Origin: an uncultured Dehalococcoidia bacterium
Lineage (GTDB): Bacteria; Chloroflexota; Dehalococcoidia; Dehalococcoidales; UBA3254
NCBI GenBank assembly: GCA_903890885.1
Contig: CAITCX010000062.1
Coordinates: forward strand, 1 to 6,188
Direction: 5' to 3'
DNA length: 6,188 nt
Both the position numbers and the translations under genes were made by a program. The notes below the pieces were generated by a model. That model was not told where the DNA came from, searched no databases, and saw only the letters and a list, made by a program, of their open reading frames with translations. Position 1 is the stretch's first letter. The number at the start of each line of letters is the position of its first letter. Shown one piece after another: positions 5,519-6,188 of this stretch.

Positions 5519-6188
5519 TTGGCTAATTTCAGGCAACAGACCCTATACGAAACCCATCAACAATTGAAACAAAAACAAATCTCTTCCCTGGAGTTGACGC
5601 GTGCCTACCTGGAGCGCATCCAGCAGGTAGATTCCAAAGTCAAAGCCCTGGTCTCCGTCACGGCTGAGAAAGCCCTGGAACAGGCCAGGCAAGCTGATAA
5701 TCTGATCGCGGCGGGTAAAATGACACCTCTGACCGGCGTGCCGGTCATTATTAAAGATAACATATGCACGCGCGGCATCAAGACCACCTGCTCATCTAAA
5801 ATGCTGGGAAATTTCATTCCGCCTTATAACGCCACTGTGATCGAAAAGCTCAATGCAGCCGGTATGGTGATGATGGGCAAGGCCAACATGGATGAGTTTG
5901 CCATGGGTTCTTCAACCGAAAACTCGGCCTTTTTCACCACCCGCAATCCCTGGGACCTTAACAGGGTGCCCGGCGGCAGCAGCGGAGGTTCAGCAGCGGC
6001 AGTTGCAGCGGGTGAAGCCGTCTATGCGCTGGGATCGGACACCGGCGGCAGCATCCGCCAACCGGCTGGCTTTTGTAACGTTACAGGGTTAAAACCCACC
6101 TACGGCAGAGTCAGCCGCTACGGCCTGGTAGCCTTCGCCAGCTCACTAGATCAGATCGGGCCCATGACTCAGGATGTGCGGGACTGCG
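5519..6188 (+). CDS. gatA: Asp-tRNA(Asn)/Glu-tRNA(Gln) amidotransferase subunit A, 5' part
   Basis: GatA is the amidase-signature subunit that frees ammonia from glutamine and channels it to GatB, which amidates Glu-tRNA(Gln) or Asp-tRNA(Asn). The window holds 223 of roughly 485 codons. The Ser-cisSer-Lys catalytic triad is complete: Lys79 in GVPVIIKDN, Ser154 in the PGGSSGGSAAA loop and Ser178 in GSDTGGSIRQPA, matching the numbering of Staphylococcus aureus GatA. Also visible are GKANMDEFAMGSSTENSAF (120-138) and GLKPTYGRVSRYGL (190-203). The start is a TTG at 5519, with GAGG (5510-5513) five bases upstream and the encoded ANFRQQTLYETHQQLK beginning as in homologs; no ATG or GTG near it would fit. 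The reading frame runs open off the window edge. gatB, if adjacent, would lie beyond. Confidence 0.96.
   Translation, partial: MANFRQQTLYETHQQLKQKQISSLELTRAYLERIQQVDSKVKALVSVTAEKALEQARQADNLIAAGKMTPLTGVPVIIKDNICTRGIKTTCSSKMLGNFIPPYNATVIEKLNAAGMVMMGKANMDEFAMGSSTENSAFFTTRNPWDLNRVPGGSSGGSAAAVAAGEAVYALGSDTGGSIRQPAGFCNVTGLKPTYGRVSRYGLVAFASSLDQIGPMTQDVRDC

Overview
This window looks like chromosomal DNA of a low-to-moderate GC Firmicute, probably an anaerobic clostridium of the Peptococcaceae/Desulfotomaculum kind. That placement is inferred from the staphyloxanthin-type CrtQ/CrtO pair, the GatC-GatA start, strong AGGAGG-type ribosome sites and the use of TTG starts; no single marker gene fixes the taxon.

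Region by region: 1-536 holds no intact gene. It is AT-rich and carries the decayed 3' end of an IS3-family (IS407-like) transposase on the minus strand, with a probable IS terminus at about 105-129. A consensus-like promoter follows at 493-521. From 537 a plus-strand operon begins: a CrtQ-like glycosyltransferase (537-1661), a CrtO-like acyltransferase (1658-2146, 4-nt overlap), and a 799-codon-class flavoprotein (798 aa, 2148-4544) that joins a carotenoid-isomerase/desaturase-like half to a dihydropyrimidine-dehydrogenase-like iron-sulfur/FAD half. A small PNPOx-like flavin protein (about 4573-5058) follows closely. After a 147-base gap with its own extended -10 promoter come gatC (5206-5496) and the first 223 codons of gatA (5519 to the window edge), a housekeeping pair for transamidation of Glu-tRNA(Gln)/Asp-tRNA(Asn).

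How the genes fit: CrtQ and CrtO of Staphylococcus act in sequence, glucosylating a carotenoid carboxylic acid and then acylating the sugar. Here they sit next to a CRTISO-like flavoenzyme and no synthase (CrtM), CrtN or separate CrtP is present in the window. The operon therefore points to tailoring of a carotenoid or similar isoprenoid into an acylated glycoside, with its precursor made elsewhere.

The most notable item is the fusion flavoprotein. Its C-terminal half keeps every position that binds the two N-terminal 4Fe-4S clusters of dihydropyrimidine dehydrogenase, including the rare glutamine ligand, with identical spacings, but has lost the NADPH-binding domain. It looks like a built-in electron-feeding module, possibly ferredoxin-dependent, for an isomerase or desaturase that needs reduced or re-oxidised FAD. 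A second point of interest is the PNPOx-like gene, whose near-perfect ribosome site faces AUA/AUC codons and not a standard start.
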